Below, in pieces: positions 38,375 through 51,400 of a stretch of DNA of 64,000 bases. This DNA is from Ashinkailepas kermadecensis. Lineage: Eukaryota; Arthropoda; Thecostraca; Neolepadidae. The stretch lies in assembly GCA_034440615.1 (NCBI GenBank), contig JAOTOM010004280.1, positions 62,001-126,000 on the forward strand, given 5' to 3'. The notes under the pieces are model-generated. The model was not told the origin of the DNA, ran no database searches, and worked only from the letters and a program-made list of their open reading frames with translations. How positions within the stretch are numbered: position 1 is the first letter of the stretch; every line of letters begins with the position of its first letter. The translations under genes were made by a program, and so were the position numbers.

Positions 38375-39735
38375 GTCACACACTAACGAAGACCGTCGGG
38401 CAGCAGTCCGGGGCGTAAGTCGCCATCTACCGTCTGCCACGCTCGACTGACACCAGTCATACGGGCTAAAGAGGACTGTCGGCCAGCAGTCCAGGGCGTT
38501 AGTCGCCATCTCCCGTCTGCCACGCTCGACTGACACCAGTCATACGGGCCAAAGAGGACCGTCGGCCAGCAGTCCGGGACGTCAGTCGCCATCTCCCGTC
38601 TGCCACGCTCGACTGACACCAGCAACGGGCTAGAGAGGACCGTGGCCGCGTCGGCGTTCGTTGCAGTCGACTACACACGGGCTAGAGAGGACCGTCGGCC
38701 GCAGTCCGGGACGTTAGTCGCCATCTCCGTGCCACGCTCGACTGACACCAGTCACACGGGCTAGAGAGGACCGTCGGCCAGCAGTCCGGGACGTAGTCGC
38801 CATCTCCCGTCTGCCACGCTCGACTGACACCAGTCATACGGGCTAGAGAGGACCGTCGGCCAGCAGTCCGGGACGTTAGTCGCCATCTCCCGTCTGCCAC
38901 GCTCGACTGACACCAGTCACACGGGCTAAAGAGGACTGTCGGCCAGCAGTCCAGGGCGTTAGTCGCCATCTTCCGTCTGCCACGCTCGACTGACACCAGT
39001 CACACGGGCTAAAGAGGACTGTCGGCCAGCAGTCCAGGGCGTTAGTCGCCATCTCCCGTCTGCCACGCTCGACTGACACCAGCACACGGGCTAGAGAGGA
39101 CCGTCGGCCAGCAGTCCGGGACGTTAGTCGCCATCTCTCGTCTGCCACGCTCGACTGACACCAGTCACGGGCTAGAGAGGACTGTCGGCCAGCAGTCCGG
39201 GACGTTAGTCGCAATCTCTCGTCTGCCACGCTCGACTGACACCAGCACACGGGCTAGAGAGGACCGTCGGGCAGCAGTCCAGGGCGTTAGTCGCCGATCT
39301 CCCGTCGGCCGCGCTCGACTGACACCAGTCACACGGGCTAGAGAGGACCGTCGGCCAGCAGTCCAGGGCGTTAGTCGCCGATCTCCCGTCGGCCGCGCTC
39401 GACTGACACCAGTCACACGGGCTAGAGAGGACTGTCGGCCAGCAGTCCAGGGCGTAAGTCGCCATCTCCCGTCTGCCACGCTCGACTGACACCAGTCACA
39501 CGGGCTAGAGAGGACCGTCGGCCAGCAGTCCAGGACGTTAGTCGCCGATCTCCCGTCTGCCGCGCTCGACTGACACCAGCACACGGGCTAGAGAGGACTG
39601 TTGGCCAGCAGTCCGTGATGTTAGTCGCCATCTCCCGTCTGCCACGCTCGACTGCGACTGACACCAGTCACACGGGCTAGAGAGGACCGTCGGCCAGCAG
39701 TCCGGGACGTTAGTCGCCGATCTGCCAGGATGAGC
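38375..39735. repeat. 83-bp minisatellite, about 16 units
   Basis: The unit begins GGGCTAGAGAGGACCGTCGG, continues CCAGCAGTCCGGGACGTTAG, then TCGCCATCTCCCGTCTGCCA and ends CGCTCGACTGACACCAGTCA CAC. Variants alternate GACTGTC with GACCGTC and CCAGGGC with CCGGGAC, suggesting shuffling of two unit types. Minus-strand frames of 80-139 codons are repeat artefacts that change frame because 83 is not a multiple of three. Confidence 0.97.
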
Positions 39736-39824
39736 GGTGCCCGCTGTCAGTGAAGTCCCTGTTGGAATGTGGCACTAGCGGGGCCGCCGCCGCTATCGGC
39801 AGGGGAGTGATATGGCCTGTGCCA

Positions 39825-40850
39825 GCCGGCATCACGCCATACCAGACTCATCCCCAGCCGGCGTCACGCCGCACCAGACTCATCCCCAGCTGGCGTCACG
39901 CCGCACCAGACACATCCCCAGCCGGCGTCACGCCACACCAGACTTACCTTCAGCTGGCGTCACGCCACACCAGACTCATCCCCAGCCGGCGTCACGCCGC
40001 ACGAGACTCATCCCCGGCCGGCGTCACGCCACACCAGACTCATCCCCAGCCGGCGTCACGCCACACCAGACTCATCCCCAGCCGGCGTCACGCAGCACCA
40101 GACTCATCCCCGGCCGGCGTCTCGCCACACCAGACTCATCCCCAGCCGGCGTCACGCCACACCAGACTCATCCCCAGCCGGCGTCACGCCACACCAGACT
40201 CATCCCCAGCCGGCGTCACGCCACACCAGACTCATCCCCAGCCGGCGTCACGCAGCCAGACTCATCCAGCCGGCGTCACGCCACACCAGACTCATCCCAG
40301 CCGGCGTCACGCGCCAGCTCCGGCCACGCCGCACCGACTCACCTCCAGCCGGCGTCATGCCACACCAGACTCATCTCCAGCCGGCGTCACGCCGCACCAG
40401 ACTCATCCCCAGCCGGCGTCACGCCACACCAGACTCATCCCCAGCCGGCGTCACGCCGCACCAGACTCATCCCCAGCCGGCGTCACGCCGCACCAGACTC
40501 ATCCCCAGCCGGCGTCACGCCACACCAGACTCATCCCCGGCCGGCGTCACGCCGCACCAGACTCATCCACAGCCGGCGTCACGCCACACCAGACTCATCC
40601 CCGGCCGGTGTCACGCCACACCAGACTCATCCCCAGCAAGCGTCACGCCACACCAGACTCATCCCCGGCCGGCGTCACGCCACACCAGACTCATCCCCGG
40701 CCGGCGTCACGCCACACCAGACTCATCCCCAGCCGGCGTCACGCCACACCAGACTCATCCCCGATCGGCGTCACGCCACACCAGACTCATCCCCGACCGG
40801 CGTCACGCCACACCAGACCCATCCCCGGGCGGGTGGCCCCGTCACGGAAC
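39825..40850 (+). repeat. 32-bp minisatellite, about 31 units
   Basis: The unit is AGCCGGCGTCACGCCACACC followed by AGACTCATCCCC. Sites alternating A/G (CACACC or CGCACC; CCCAG or CCCGG) mark unit subtypes. As the unit has no stop in any plus frame and 32 is not a multiple of three, three plus frames stay open at once and translate to the same 32-residue pattern. This explains the 419-, 358- and 200-codon frames and argues against a gene. Confidence 0.97.
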
Positions 40851-41339
40851 TACTTGGAACGCGCCAACGACTGGAAAGTGGCCATTAGCGGGGCTGGACG
40901 GACGGCCATGGGTTGGCGCCCGTCCGCAGGGGGACGCGAAGCCCGCCCGTGCAGACTGACGAGCCGCCGGCCGGACGGCGAAAGCGCCTGCCTCCCGCTG
41001 GGGAATTGAAAGGAGATTGGCGAATGCACAACGAATGGCGAATGCATTGTGCGCTTGCGGGCGGAGAAAGCGGGCGGCGGGTCTAGGTCCCGACCTCGGC
41101 ACCACCTTCAGGCAGTGTTGAGTCTCTATCTCTGTGCCACGTTCAAGACAAGCACGGGTATCTGTCCTTGCGCCACGCCTCACGCTCGGAACCTTTATTT
41201 CTGTGAGAAGCCTCGAGTATGTCTAGGCGTCTGTTCCTCACACCAATTCAGGCTTGGGACTGTAATCTCTACCACGCCCTGGAAGGCATGGTTTGCTCTC
41301 TCTTTCTCTCTCTACCTTGTAGTACATCCTGGGCAGCTC

Positions 41340-43190
41340 TGAGTGATTACATCTGTGCGAGCCCCGGGCAGGTCTGAATCTGTGCATCTATACCACGCCA
41401 CTGGCAGGTCTGGATCCATGTACGTACCACGCCCTGGGAAGGCCCTGGTTCTTTATATCTGCGCCACGCTCCGAGCAGGCCTGGGTCTGTATGTGTGTGC
41501 CACGCTCCGAGCAGGCCTGGGTCTGTATGTGTGTGTCACGCTCCGGGCAGGTCTGGGTCTGTATGTGTGTGTCACGCTCCGGGCAGGTCTGGGTCTGTAT
41601 GTGTGTGTCACGCTCCGGGCAGGTCTGGGTCTGTGTGTGTCACGCTCCGGGCAGGTCTGGGTCTGTATGTGTGTGCCACGCTACGGGCAGGTCTGGGTCT
41701 GTATGTGTGTGTCACGCTCCGGGCAGGTCTGGGTCTGTATGTGTGTGCCACGCTCCGAGCAGGTCTGGGTCTGTATGTGTGTGCCACGCTCCGGGCAGGT
41801 CTGGGTCTGTATGTGTGTGCCACGCTCCGGGCAGGTCTGGGTCTGTATGTGTGTGTCACGCTCCGGGCAGGTCTGGGTCTGTATGTGTGTGCCACGCTAC
41901 GGGCAGGTCTGGGTCTGTATGTGTGTGTCACGCTCCGGGCAGGTCTGGGTCGGTATGTGTGTGCCACGCTACGGGCAGGTCTGGGTCGGTATGTGTGTGC
42001 CACGCTCCGAGCAGGCCTGGGTCTGTATGTGTGTGTCACGCTGCGGGCAGGTCTGGGTCTGTATGTGTGTGCCACGCTGCGGGCAGGTCTGGGTCTGTAT
42101 GTGTGTGTCACGCTCCGGGCAGGCCTGGGTCTGTATGTGTGTGTCACGCTACGGGCAGGTCTGGGTCTGTATGTGTGTGCCACGCTCCGGGCAGGTCTGG
42201 ATCTGTATGTGTGTGTCACGCTCCGGGCAGGTCTGGGTCTGTATGTGTGTGTCACGCTGCGGGCAGGTCTGGGTCTGTATGTGTGTGTCACGCTACGGGC
42301 AGGTCTGGGTCTGTATGTGTCACGCTGCGGGCAGGTCTGGGTCTGTATGTGTGTGTCACGCTACGGGCAGGTCTGGGTCTGTATGTGTCACGCTCCGGGC
42401 AGGTCTGGGTCTGTATGTGTCTGCCACGCTCCGGGCAGGCCTGGGTCTGTATGTGTGTGCCACGCTACGGGCAGGTCTGGGTCTGTATGTGTGTCACGCT
42501 ACGGGCAGGTTGGGTCGGTATGTGTGTGTCACGCTCCGGGCAGGTCTGGGTCTGTATGTGTGTGTCACGCTCCGGGCAGGTCTGGGTCTGTATGTGTGTG
42601 CCACGCTCCGGGCAGGTCTGGGTCTGTATGTGTGTGTCACGCTACGGGCAGGTCTGGGTCTGTATGTGTGTGCCACGCTCCGGGCAGGTCTGGGTCTGTA
42701 TGTGTGTGTCACGCTGAGGGCAGGTCTGGGTCTGTATGTGTGTGTCACGCTACGGGCAGGTCTGGGTCTGTATGTGTGTGTCACGCTACGGGCAGGTCTG
42801 GGTCGGTATGTGTGTGTCACGCTACGGGCAGGTCTGGGTCTGTATGTGTGCCACGCTCCGGGCAGGTCTGGGTCTGTATGTGTGTGTCACGCTGCGGGCA
42901 GGTCTGGGTCTGTATGTGTGTATGATTGGGTTGTATGTGTGCCACGCTCCGGGCAGGTCTGGGTCTGTATGTGTGTCACGCTGAGGGCAGGTCTGGGTCT
43001 GTAGTGTGTGTGCCACGCTCCGGGCAGGTCTGGGTCTGTATGTGTGTCACGCTCCAGGCAGGTCGGAGTCTGTGTATGTGTATGTGACACGCTACGGGCA
43101 GGTCTGGGTCTGTATGTATGTGCCACGCTCCGGGCAGGTCTGGGTCTGTATGTGTGTGTTGCGCTCCGGGCAGGTTGGGGTTCGCAGTCG
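41340..43190 (+). repeat. 36-bp minisatellite, about 47 units
   Basis: The unit is TGTATGTGTGTGTCACGCTC followed by CGGGCAGGTCTGGGTC. The first units (41340-41490) are divergent. Variants include GTGCCACGCT or GTGTCACGCT and CTCCGGG, CTACGGG or CTGCGGG. The 12-codon period keeps several frames open for up to 553 codons (Cys/Val/Gly-rich). No signal peptide or frame preservation supports translation. Confidence 0.97.
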
Positions 43191-45473
43191 GTACCTCCGC
43201 ACCAGGGTCCTGGAGGCCGTTCCCCGTTCCTTGACTGTTAGAGTATAGGGGAGACCGCGTCTAGTTGATACAATTTTAGGGAAACCAAAATAACTCATCA
43301 CTTTGGAAGGGTACCGGGGAGATAGTAACACCTACGCCAAGCCTAAACATTCTGGTATCATCCCCGATTAGTTATTTTTCGTGACATCCTCTAGGCTTTC
43401 CACTAGAGAACAAAACATCGCACAACTACCGGCTTATCAACTTACCCCGCTGGAGGGGTAAATTGTTGCTGACGATGGGGTAAGTTGATAAAATGTAAGT
43501 TAAATGAAATATATGATTTATAGATGGTATTAGTTTACACCATCTAAAAGGTCCATATTTATTTCACACTTACAGTATTAATTCTGGTTTGAGTCCTGGC
43601 TCACCATAGCTCATGGTTTAAGCCATTTACGGAATGCGCAAACGTTCATTCCGCAGCTGCACCTTTTCCTTTGTTCATTCATTTTTGTCGGGTGAGAAAT
43701 GCTCGCAGAAATGTTGAAGGAGATTATCTTGAAGTAGTCTTAGCAAACACCTTAATAAAAATTGGCAATTATTTGGTTATTTTACTTCATTACCAGTCGA
43801 CAAACGTTGATACAGGCGGATGTTGATACAGGCTGGTTAAGTTGATGCAGGCTGTATCAATTTATCCCGCAGGTTTTCTGGTGCAGGTTGCAACATGCTA
43901 TGCAACATTGTGAGTACAGTGTAGCGGCAAACGATACAAACATTCCACCGTTGCAAAGCTGAGAGAACATGGTAATAATATCAGGCACCTAAACCGTCAG
44001 CAAGTGGCCACATATCCAAAATTAAAGGCGAAGCACAGACATTTAAATTTTGCTTTCCCTCCAAAATGTGCCATATCGTCACGATTTCGCAGCCGCGGGT
44101 CGAAAGGAGTTGCGCCTGTTCTTGCCGCGAGAAGAGAGTGGCAGTAGCGACATGTGTGGTAGCCATGACAACCGGCTTCATACTTTTGGAGAAAATGTTG
44201 TTTCACCCATCCCGTGTATCAACTAGACTCGGTTTCCTCTTCTTCTTGCTGGGCGGGTCGTCGTGCTCGTGTGATCTCACCCTGCCGGAGTCTGTCTGTT
44301 CACCGCAGTTGTCGATATAGCGTACCCAGGTCCTCTTTCGCCGGGGGGAGTTCGGCAGGTCAGCTTCCTGACGAGAATCTTTTCGAGTTTTTCGCACCGA
44401 TGTTGATGCTTAATTTCTAAGGCACCGACGCTGGATAGATGCAAGCATTCTGTTTGTTAGACGGCAATTCTTTAGAGCAGACTATCGATTCTTCATCAAA
44501 TATAAGTGGTGTATTGAAACAGGAGGCATACAACAGCCGCAAGTAATAGCAGAAGAGCGCTAGATATAACATTAATTTATATGCCATTCATAAGTCTTCC
44601 TGTTCCCCGAAGAGAGGCCGTGTCACAAAGTAAGTACTAATCATCTTCGACCACTCTTAGCATACCTATGTACACTTCATAGCATAAATATCTGTCAACA
44701 TACACATACTTTGAAGACATAAGAATGCTGTGTAACAAGCTCTACAGTTTCCATAACGCGAATGAAATTTGCAATAACATTATAAAATCAACAGCCCCTC
44801 GTAACAGCTCTCATAACCCAACAACATTCACATCGCGAACAGCTACATGATTACAGAAAGACCGAACAGAGATATTCTTTGTTACATAGGCCGTCATACT
44901 TGACCTTGCTCCATCTTGGAATGCACTTCGAAAATCGATAGAACCACACTTGCCATTTAGCATGAGGTTCAGGCGTTCTGATGGAAACAGTGAAAATAGG
45001 CCGATTGACGAATCAAGGCGTATGACAATATCTATATAAGGCTGCGTAATGTGCTTCATATGGTACGTACGTCATTTATGTGCATCATTTATCAGCGAGA
45101 AAATAAATGAGCCCTTTTGTCAGAGGGGCGTCCTTCGGATCCAAGGCGGAGGGGGTGTGGCCCCTTCCCCCACCCCTTGGATCCGTCTCTGCGAAAAACA
45201 GCTACACAGAAGCTCACGGACCTATTTAAAATGTCTCGGGGGCAGTCCGTCAACTGCTCTGGGCTGGTGACTTCAAGATATAACCCAGGAACCAAGATAC
45301 AACCCAACATATAACCGACGACAAGGGCTAACAGATCGACTACCCGACACTGTTTTCTTTAGCATCGGCCTTGCCGACAACGCAGCAGTCGTTGGCCGCC
45401 ACCTCTCAGCCGGCCACGTGTGCGGAACACGAGCCGCGACATCCACAGACGGGCTGCAGCCGAAGGCATCACA
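43191..45473. other. No gene recognised; small inverted repeats
   Basis: It contains a perfect 15-bp inverted repeat, TTATCAACTTACCCC at 43434-43448 against GGGGTAAGTTGATAA at 43477-43491. Related TAAGTTGAT and TATCAA sequence around 43795-43870 suggests a MITE remnant. A second hairpin lies at 45138-45184 (GGATCCAAGG against CCTTGGATCC). The last part should hold the 3' UTR of the minus-strand gene. No canonical AATAAA was found on that strand close to the stop. Confidence 0.6.
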
Positions 45474-48400
45474 CTAGTTCTGCAGCCGTACTTGACGGCC
45501 CGGTTCGTAGATGAGCATACACTTGCCGTCCAGGCACATGTTGACTGTCCTTTGGTGCGGCTGTTGGGCCGGGTCGGCAGCGAACTCGCTCACCAGTCGC
45601 TGGCTCTCGGCCTGTTCGGCGTTGGTGGCGCCCGTCGGCGACGCCCAGAACACACCGTACGGGTCGTACTCGAGCACGGCCACAGTAGGTTCCGCGGCTT
45701 CCTCGGCTGCCCCAGCGGCCTCAGTCGGCTCCGCGACCGAGTTCTCAGGCGTCAGCTGACGGTAGTCCGGGGCGTCCGCCGGTCTGAGCACCGGGTCCTC
45801 AGTTTGGGTCGCCGGGCTGTCGGACAGGTACGGGCGGTCCTCGATCAGATGTGGCAGATCGTCGGTCGGGTACAGACGGCCGCCGTTGTTATCCCGCTGT
45901 TGGCGTGGGACTGTCACTGCCGCCTGCGGCAGCCACCTGAGCTGCTGGTGCTGGCGGAGTCCATTCCACCCCTCGATCGCAGGGTTATCCTGTTGTGTCG
46001 ACGCCTCGGCTTGAGACGGCGGCGCCGGCTTGCCTCCTCCGAAGTAGACCACCTCATCCTGCAGGTCATTGTTGGGGACGGCGAGGTCATAATCAGACGA
46101 CATCAGGTCATCGGAGAGGGTCAGGTCATTGGAGAGGTTCAGGTCACCGTGGAGGGCCAGGTCACCGGATAGGCTCAACGGCTGGCTCTGTGGGTACACC
46201 AGGACGGTGTCGGAGTGGAATGGTGCGGCAGGTGTGACGCTTGCCACGGAGACCGCCTTCACCGACGGCACCCACGAGCCTGGTCCACCAGCCGCTACCG
46301 CCTGCACAATGACGGCTCCATCTGATACTTCGCTGTCCGACGCCACGGCACCTGGTACCGAAACATGTGGCGTGGTTCTGGCTGGCGAGCTCTGTGTGAA
46401 GGTGTCAGACGTGCCTCCCGCACCAGTGATTGTCGCTGGCTCGTGGGAGTGGTCTGGACCGGACGGGACTTGATCGGGCTGGGACACGGAGAGAGTGACA
46501 GGCTCCGGCGAGACTTGATCGGGCTGGGACACGGAGACAGTGACAGGCTCCGGCGGGACTTGATCGGGCTGGGACACGGAGACAGTGACAGGCTCCGGCG
46601 GGACTTGATCGGGCTGGGACACGGAGACAGTGACAGGCTCCGGCAGGGCCTGCCCATGCGCCGCCAGAAACTGGTTCAGCCGGTGGAAGATCCCCGACTG
46701 AGGTGGAGGCTGGTGCGGCCGCTCCTTGGTGTAAACGAGTGAGAACAGGGAGGACTCGCCCACCGGCTCTGAAAGGTCTAGATCTGACACACCCAGCTCT
46801 GAGAGTTCTATGCCCGACCCATCTGGCTCTGACAGGTCTAGACCCGACACACCCGGCTCTGACAGTTCTAATCCTGACACACCAGGCTCTGAGTGGCCTA
46901 GATCTGATCCAGCCGGTACTGACCGCCCTGGCTCGGAGAGGTTCGCGTCCTGTGGACCGAGCTCTGATGTTCTCTGCTCGGTCTCACCAGTCACCTGGGT
47001 GCGCCCCTGATTCTGGCCTTTCTCCCCATCCGGACGTCTGCCGACGTGTACCGATTGAGCAGCGCGCGCCGCTATGTCCGGAACATTTGGTGACGGTGGG
47101 CGTAGGACCTGTACCGAGTCACCCACCGGTGCACGAAGAGCCAGCTCGGCGCTGGGTGGTGTTGTCGCTGGGACAGTGTTTGCGAACGGCCTCTCCTTGA
47201 CGTGACCGAGCTTGGCCGCGGGCAGGTGCCGTCTGGTCTGCAGGAACGCCGGCGGCCGTGCGCGGTTCCGTGTGCGATTGATGGGCGGTATGAAGCGCGG
47301 CCGGGAGCGGACGGCAGGCCTGGCGGTGGTCGGCGGTGTCCCGGTGGTGGTGAACTCGTCCGCGTACCGACTCCAGGCCGACGTCCAGGCGGCGGCCGGC
47401 GGCGACGTGGTGCGCTGCTCCTGCTGACGCCGGCCTGACCACCGACCGATCGGCCGCGGCGTGGTCTCGCTCACCGGAAACGCGCTGTATCCGGCCGGCC
47501 AGGGTATCTCCGGCTTCTTGGTGGTCGGCTTGCGTCGGACTGACGTGTTGAGCAGCTGCGCCAGTTTGGATGTCTGCGGTCGGCGCACGCCGCCCAGCGC
47601 TGGTGGCTCTCGCCGGCTGGGCGGCAGCTCGATTCGGTACGAGAACTGACTGCCTAGCGAGACGCGCTCGTCGCCGTCGCCTCCGAAGTCGTGCTGGTCG
47701 GCGGTAGTGTAGGGGTCGTCGGCCGGTGGTGTGGTGCGGCCGCGACCGGCCAAGTGTGCCCACCGCAGACCGGTGACGGGCGCGGCCGGTGCGGCCGACA
47801 CGGCCCTGTCGGCCGGCCGCCGCTCCGTCGGTGGCGGCGTCTTGATCAGACCCAGACCATACTTCTCAGCGTACTTGCTGAGGTAGCGCTGCAGCTGGGT
47901 GTGCGCGTCCTCAGTCACGTGTTCGGCGGTGTTCTCGGTGTCGACGTGCTGGGTGGGTCGCGGAAGTCGTGGCTGAGGTCGGCGGCGGCGGAGCAGCGGC
48001 GGGGCGGGTCGGGCGCGAGCCGAGCCCCTCTGACCGCCAGCTGACTGTGGCTGCCGACTCGGTGACACCGCTGACACAGCTGACACCACAGCGGCCCGAG
48101 TCGGCTCGGCTGACACCGCTGACACCGCAGCGGCCCGAGTCGGCTCGGCTGACACCGCTGACACCGCAGCGGCCCGAGTCGGCTCGGCTGACACCGCTGA
48201 CACCGCAGCGGCCCTAGTCGGGCCAGCTGACCCTCGCACATGCTCCGCCGTCGGTGAAGGTGCCGTCCTCGGCAGCGGGTACTCGGAGACGGGCACTGCA
48301 GCGTCGTCCGTCTGACCCGCGATGGCATCATCTGACCGGCCAGCCTCGCTCGTCTCACTGACCTCGGGTCGGGCTGGACGCCGGGTGGCGGCAGACGTGC

Positions 48401-51400
48401 GAGCCGGGTCCGTGACGACCGTCCCCGAGCTCTCCGTGGTGGCGGGCTCAGGGCTGTCCGAGGCTGGACCGGCCCGGAAGCCGGTGTCCGGGCTGCGTAG
48501 GCGAGCGACGGGTCGCACCCGACTGCCGTACGATGCTCCACCTGCCGGCTGGCGGCGTCTCGGCAGCAGAACGGTGAGCTCGGCTTCGGCCCGAGTCGGA
48601 CCACCGCTGGTCTTGGAGGTCGGCTCGACTACGACCGCCGACGACGGCCTCCGCTTCCTCTGCCGCTCCCTCTGCTCTGTCGGCCGACCGGCTGGAATCT
48701 GTGTCAAGGCAGGTGCGGGTGTTCCCCGAGTCTTAACTAGGATGTGGGTGCGTCGCCTCTTGCTGTTGAGTCGTGCCGAAGGTGAGAGCAAGGTTTCCTT
48801 TTTGCGCGGTAAGGTTGTGGAGGCCGTCGTCGGGCGAAGTCTCTTCCTGTAGCGCTTCACCTTGATCACGATGTCAGGCTCCACCCTTTGCTGTGGCGCT
48901 GCCGTCGCCCCGGACTCCGCGTTCACGCTGTTAACGGAGCCGGCAACCTGCGTAGCGTCTCCTCTCGGCCATGTCCTGGATCTCGCCGGTTTCGTCGAGA
49001 AGGCGGCAGCAGCTGCCTCCGCGGAGGTTTGGCCAATGGGAGGGACTCTCACCACTGGTTGAGAGCCGGGGGCGGTGATCGCCTCCACCCGAGGCTGCGA
49101 CACCCCCAGAACGGCCGACAGCCCGGCTAGTGCTGCGGAAGCCCACGAGCCGATCTGGGGTCGCTGCGACTCGTCAACTGGTCGCTCTGTGCCGTCCACT
49201 GGCTGCGGTGTGACTTCACGGTCGACAGCCGGGGTGTGCGCCGGTTCGGATGGGACCACGGGACCCTTGGCAGCCGTGTCAATCGGCGGCTGCCCTTCGA
49301 TGGGCGGGTGGATGCTGCTGACAACGGGCGCCTGACTGAAGACCAGGGGCGGTGACGGCAGCACCACCAGCCGTCTGCGCGGTCCGGAGGGCGCAGGCGC
49401 CGCTGCCGGCCGGCTGCTCAGCAGGCGGATCGAGTGGATGGGCGAGTGGGGCTGCGGTGTCAGTGCCGACGCCGCCCGGGACGACGTCAGCACGGTGGTG
49501 ACGACGGTGGTGGGCGGCGCCGCCAGCTGGACGGTGGTGCGCCGCGCGCCCGGCACGGTGACGGCCGACACCCGATCCACGGCCACGGCCAAGTCAGTCT
49601 GAGTGCGCGGCCGGTCGGCGGCTGGGCCGGGCCTGGGGCTGCCGCCGCGGCCAGCCACGCCGCTCACAGGCCGTCTGGTCACCGGCTGGAAACCGAACTC
49701 GAGTGGCCAGCCGGAAAGCGCAGCAGAGCTCGGCACCCTCTGACCCGGCTCTGGGCGAGTAGCGGACGTGGGCCGGTGCAAAGGTGTCTCAATCGAGCTC
49801 TGCTCCGGTCGAGATCCCTCCACGGATAGCTTGTGGGATTCCGACCTCACGTCAGTACTGTGTGGGATAGTGCCGGGCGAAAAGGCGGGCAGCACAGAAG
49901 CAGTCTTCGCAAATGTGAACTGTGCGACATTGGGTTGGTTGAAGATAGTCGAAGTGGAAGGCTCAAAAGGCGCCTGCACGAACTCAGGCTGGTCGACTGG
50001 CCGCACGTTTGTCTGCTTGAAGACGGCTCGCTGAGGCGGCCGATTGTTGGTTGGATACAGTGCCGGTTGCTGAATGAGCTGCGGAGTCCGTACGGGAACC
50101 TGCACCACCTCACCCGGCTGGCGGTCGCGTCCGATCACCCGCCGCCGGCCTTCCCACAGCGGTTGCAAGCCCGGCTGGCCTCGGGACGCGAGGCCGGCGG
50201 CCACCCGCCGCGGTGCAGCGAACCGAATCGGAGGAGCGGCGTCCTGGCGCCGCCACTGCGGCTGAGGCCGCATGGGCTGGCGCGGACGCACCCGGCGTCG
50301 GCGCCAGACGGCCGACGCGGCACGTTGACGCCTGCGCAGACTGGCGCCGCCGCCACCAGCGCTCTGTACGTCCCGCAGCAACGACGCAAGCGATTTAGAC
50401 TGAACGGCAGCCTCTTCAGCCGCCTGGTCGTCCGCGCGACCTCCGACGCCGTCAGTGGTCGGGCTCTGGTCACCGTCAAAATCGACAAACTGCCTGATGT
50501 CTCCACTGATGATGGCGAAATGTTCGCCGGTGTCCAGAATGGAGATCTCGCCAGCGGGTGGCGCTGGAGGCACCTCGTCGGCCGTCGCGACTTCCTCCGC
50601 ACCAACCCGATGTTGCTGTCGCTGAGGCTCAGTTTGCAGCTGAGGAAGCTCCCGGGCGATCGGCGCAGCGCCGGTTAAAGGGCTGTGGTCAGTGATTTCA
50701 GTGGGATACAGCCGCTGGCGCTCACGCGACTGGATGTGACCGGTGGGGTAGTAGGGTGTCGGCAGGAACGGCACCTTGTTCGAGTATTGGAAGTTCGGCC
50801 GACGCTGGTTGAAGCCGTAGCCGCCGCGGAACGGACTCAACAGGTCGTCGGGCACGACCAGGTCATCGGTGGGGTTCAGCACCGGTTTCTGCACGTCCGG
50901 AATTGCCTCGAACACGGCTTGGGCGGCCAGTTCAGGCCGCCTGTAGAACGGCTTGCCGTCCGAGTCCAGCGACACGTACGGGTCGGGCAGCAGTGGTGCG
51001 GTCACCGGTCTGAGGTCGGACCAGTCCGGCACGGGATCGTGGCGCTCCTCCGTCACGACGCTGGTCCGGCGTATCATGTTGTCACCAGGTGGACCCTGCT
51101 CGCTGTCGACGGATGACCGGTAGACTAGGTTTCTCAGCAGCGGCAGCCGCGCCCACCACGGCCGTGCGTCGGTCTCGGCGGGCGACGAGGCTCGTGACCG
51201 TCGGGCCGGCGTGGTCACCAGTCGTTCGCCCCCGTTAGGTAGGCGCTGCTGCCCCCGCAGCCAGCCCTCCAGCTGGCGCTCTGGCACGCGCACGATGATC
51301 ACCTCATCCCCCTCGCCCACCTCGATCGGTACGGTGTCGTCCCGGGCCAACACCTCGGTCACCCGGACCGACACTGGTGACGGATCCCCGCTCATATGCG

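Noticed and set aside
39750..41009. 419-codon plus-strand frame resembling a His/Pro/Ser-rich protein
   Set aside because: A 32-bp tandem array open in all three frames. There is no signal peptide, and the frame is not preserved by the unit length.
41343..43004. 553-codon Cys/Val/Gly-rich plus-strand frame
   Set aside because: A 36-bp tandem array. Two overlapping frames of 408 and 476 codons are equally open, so there is no evidence of a selected frame.
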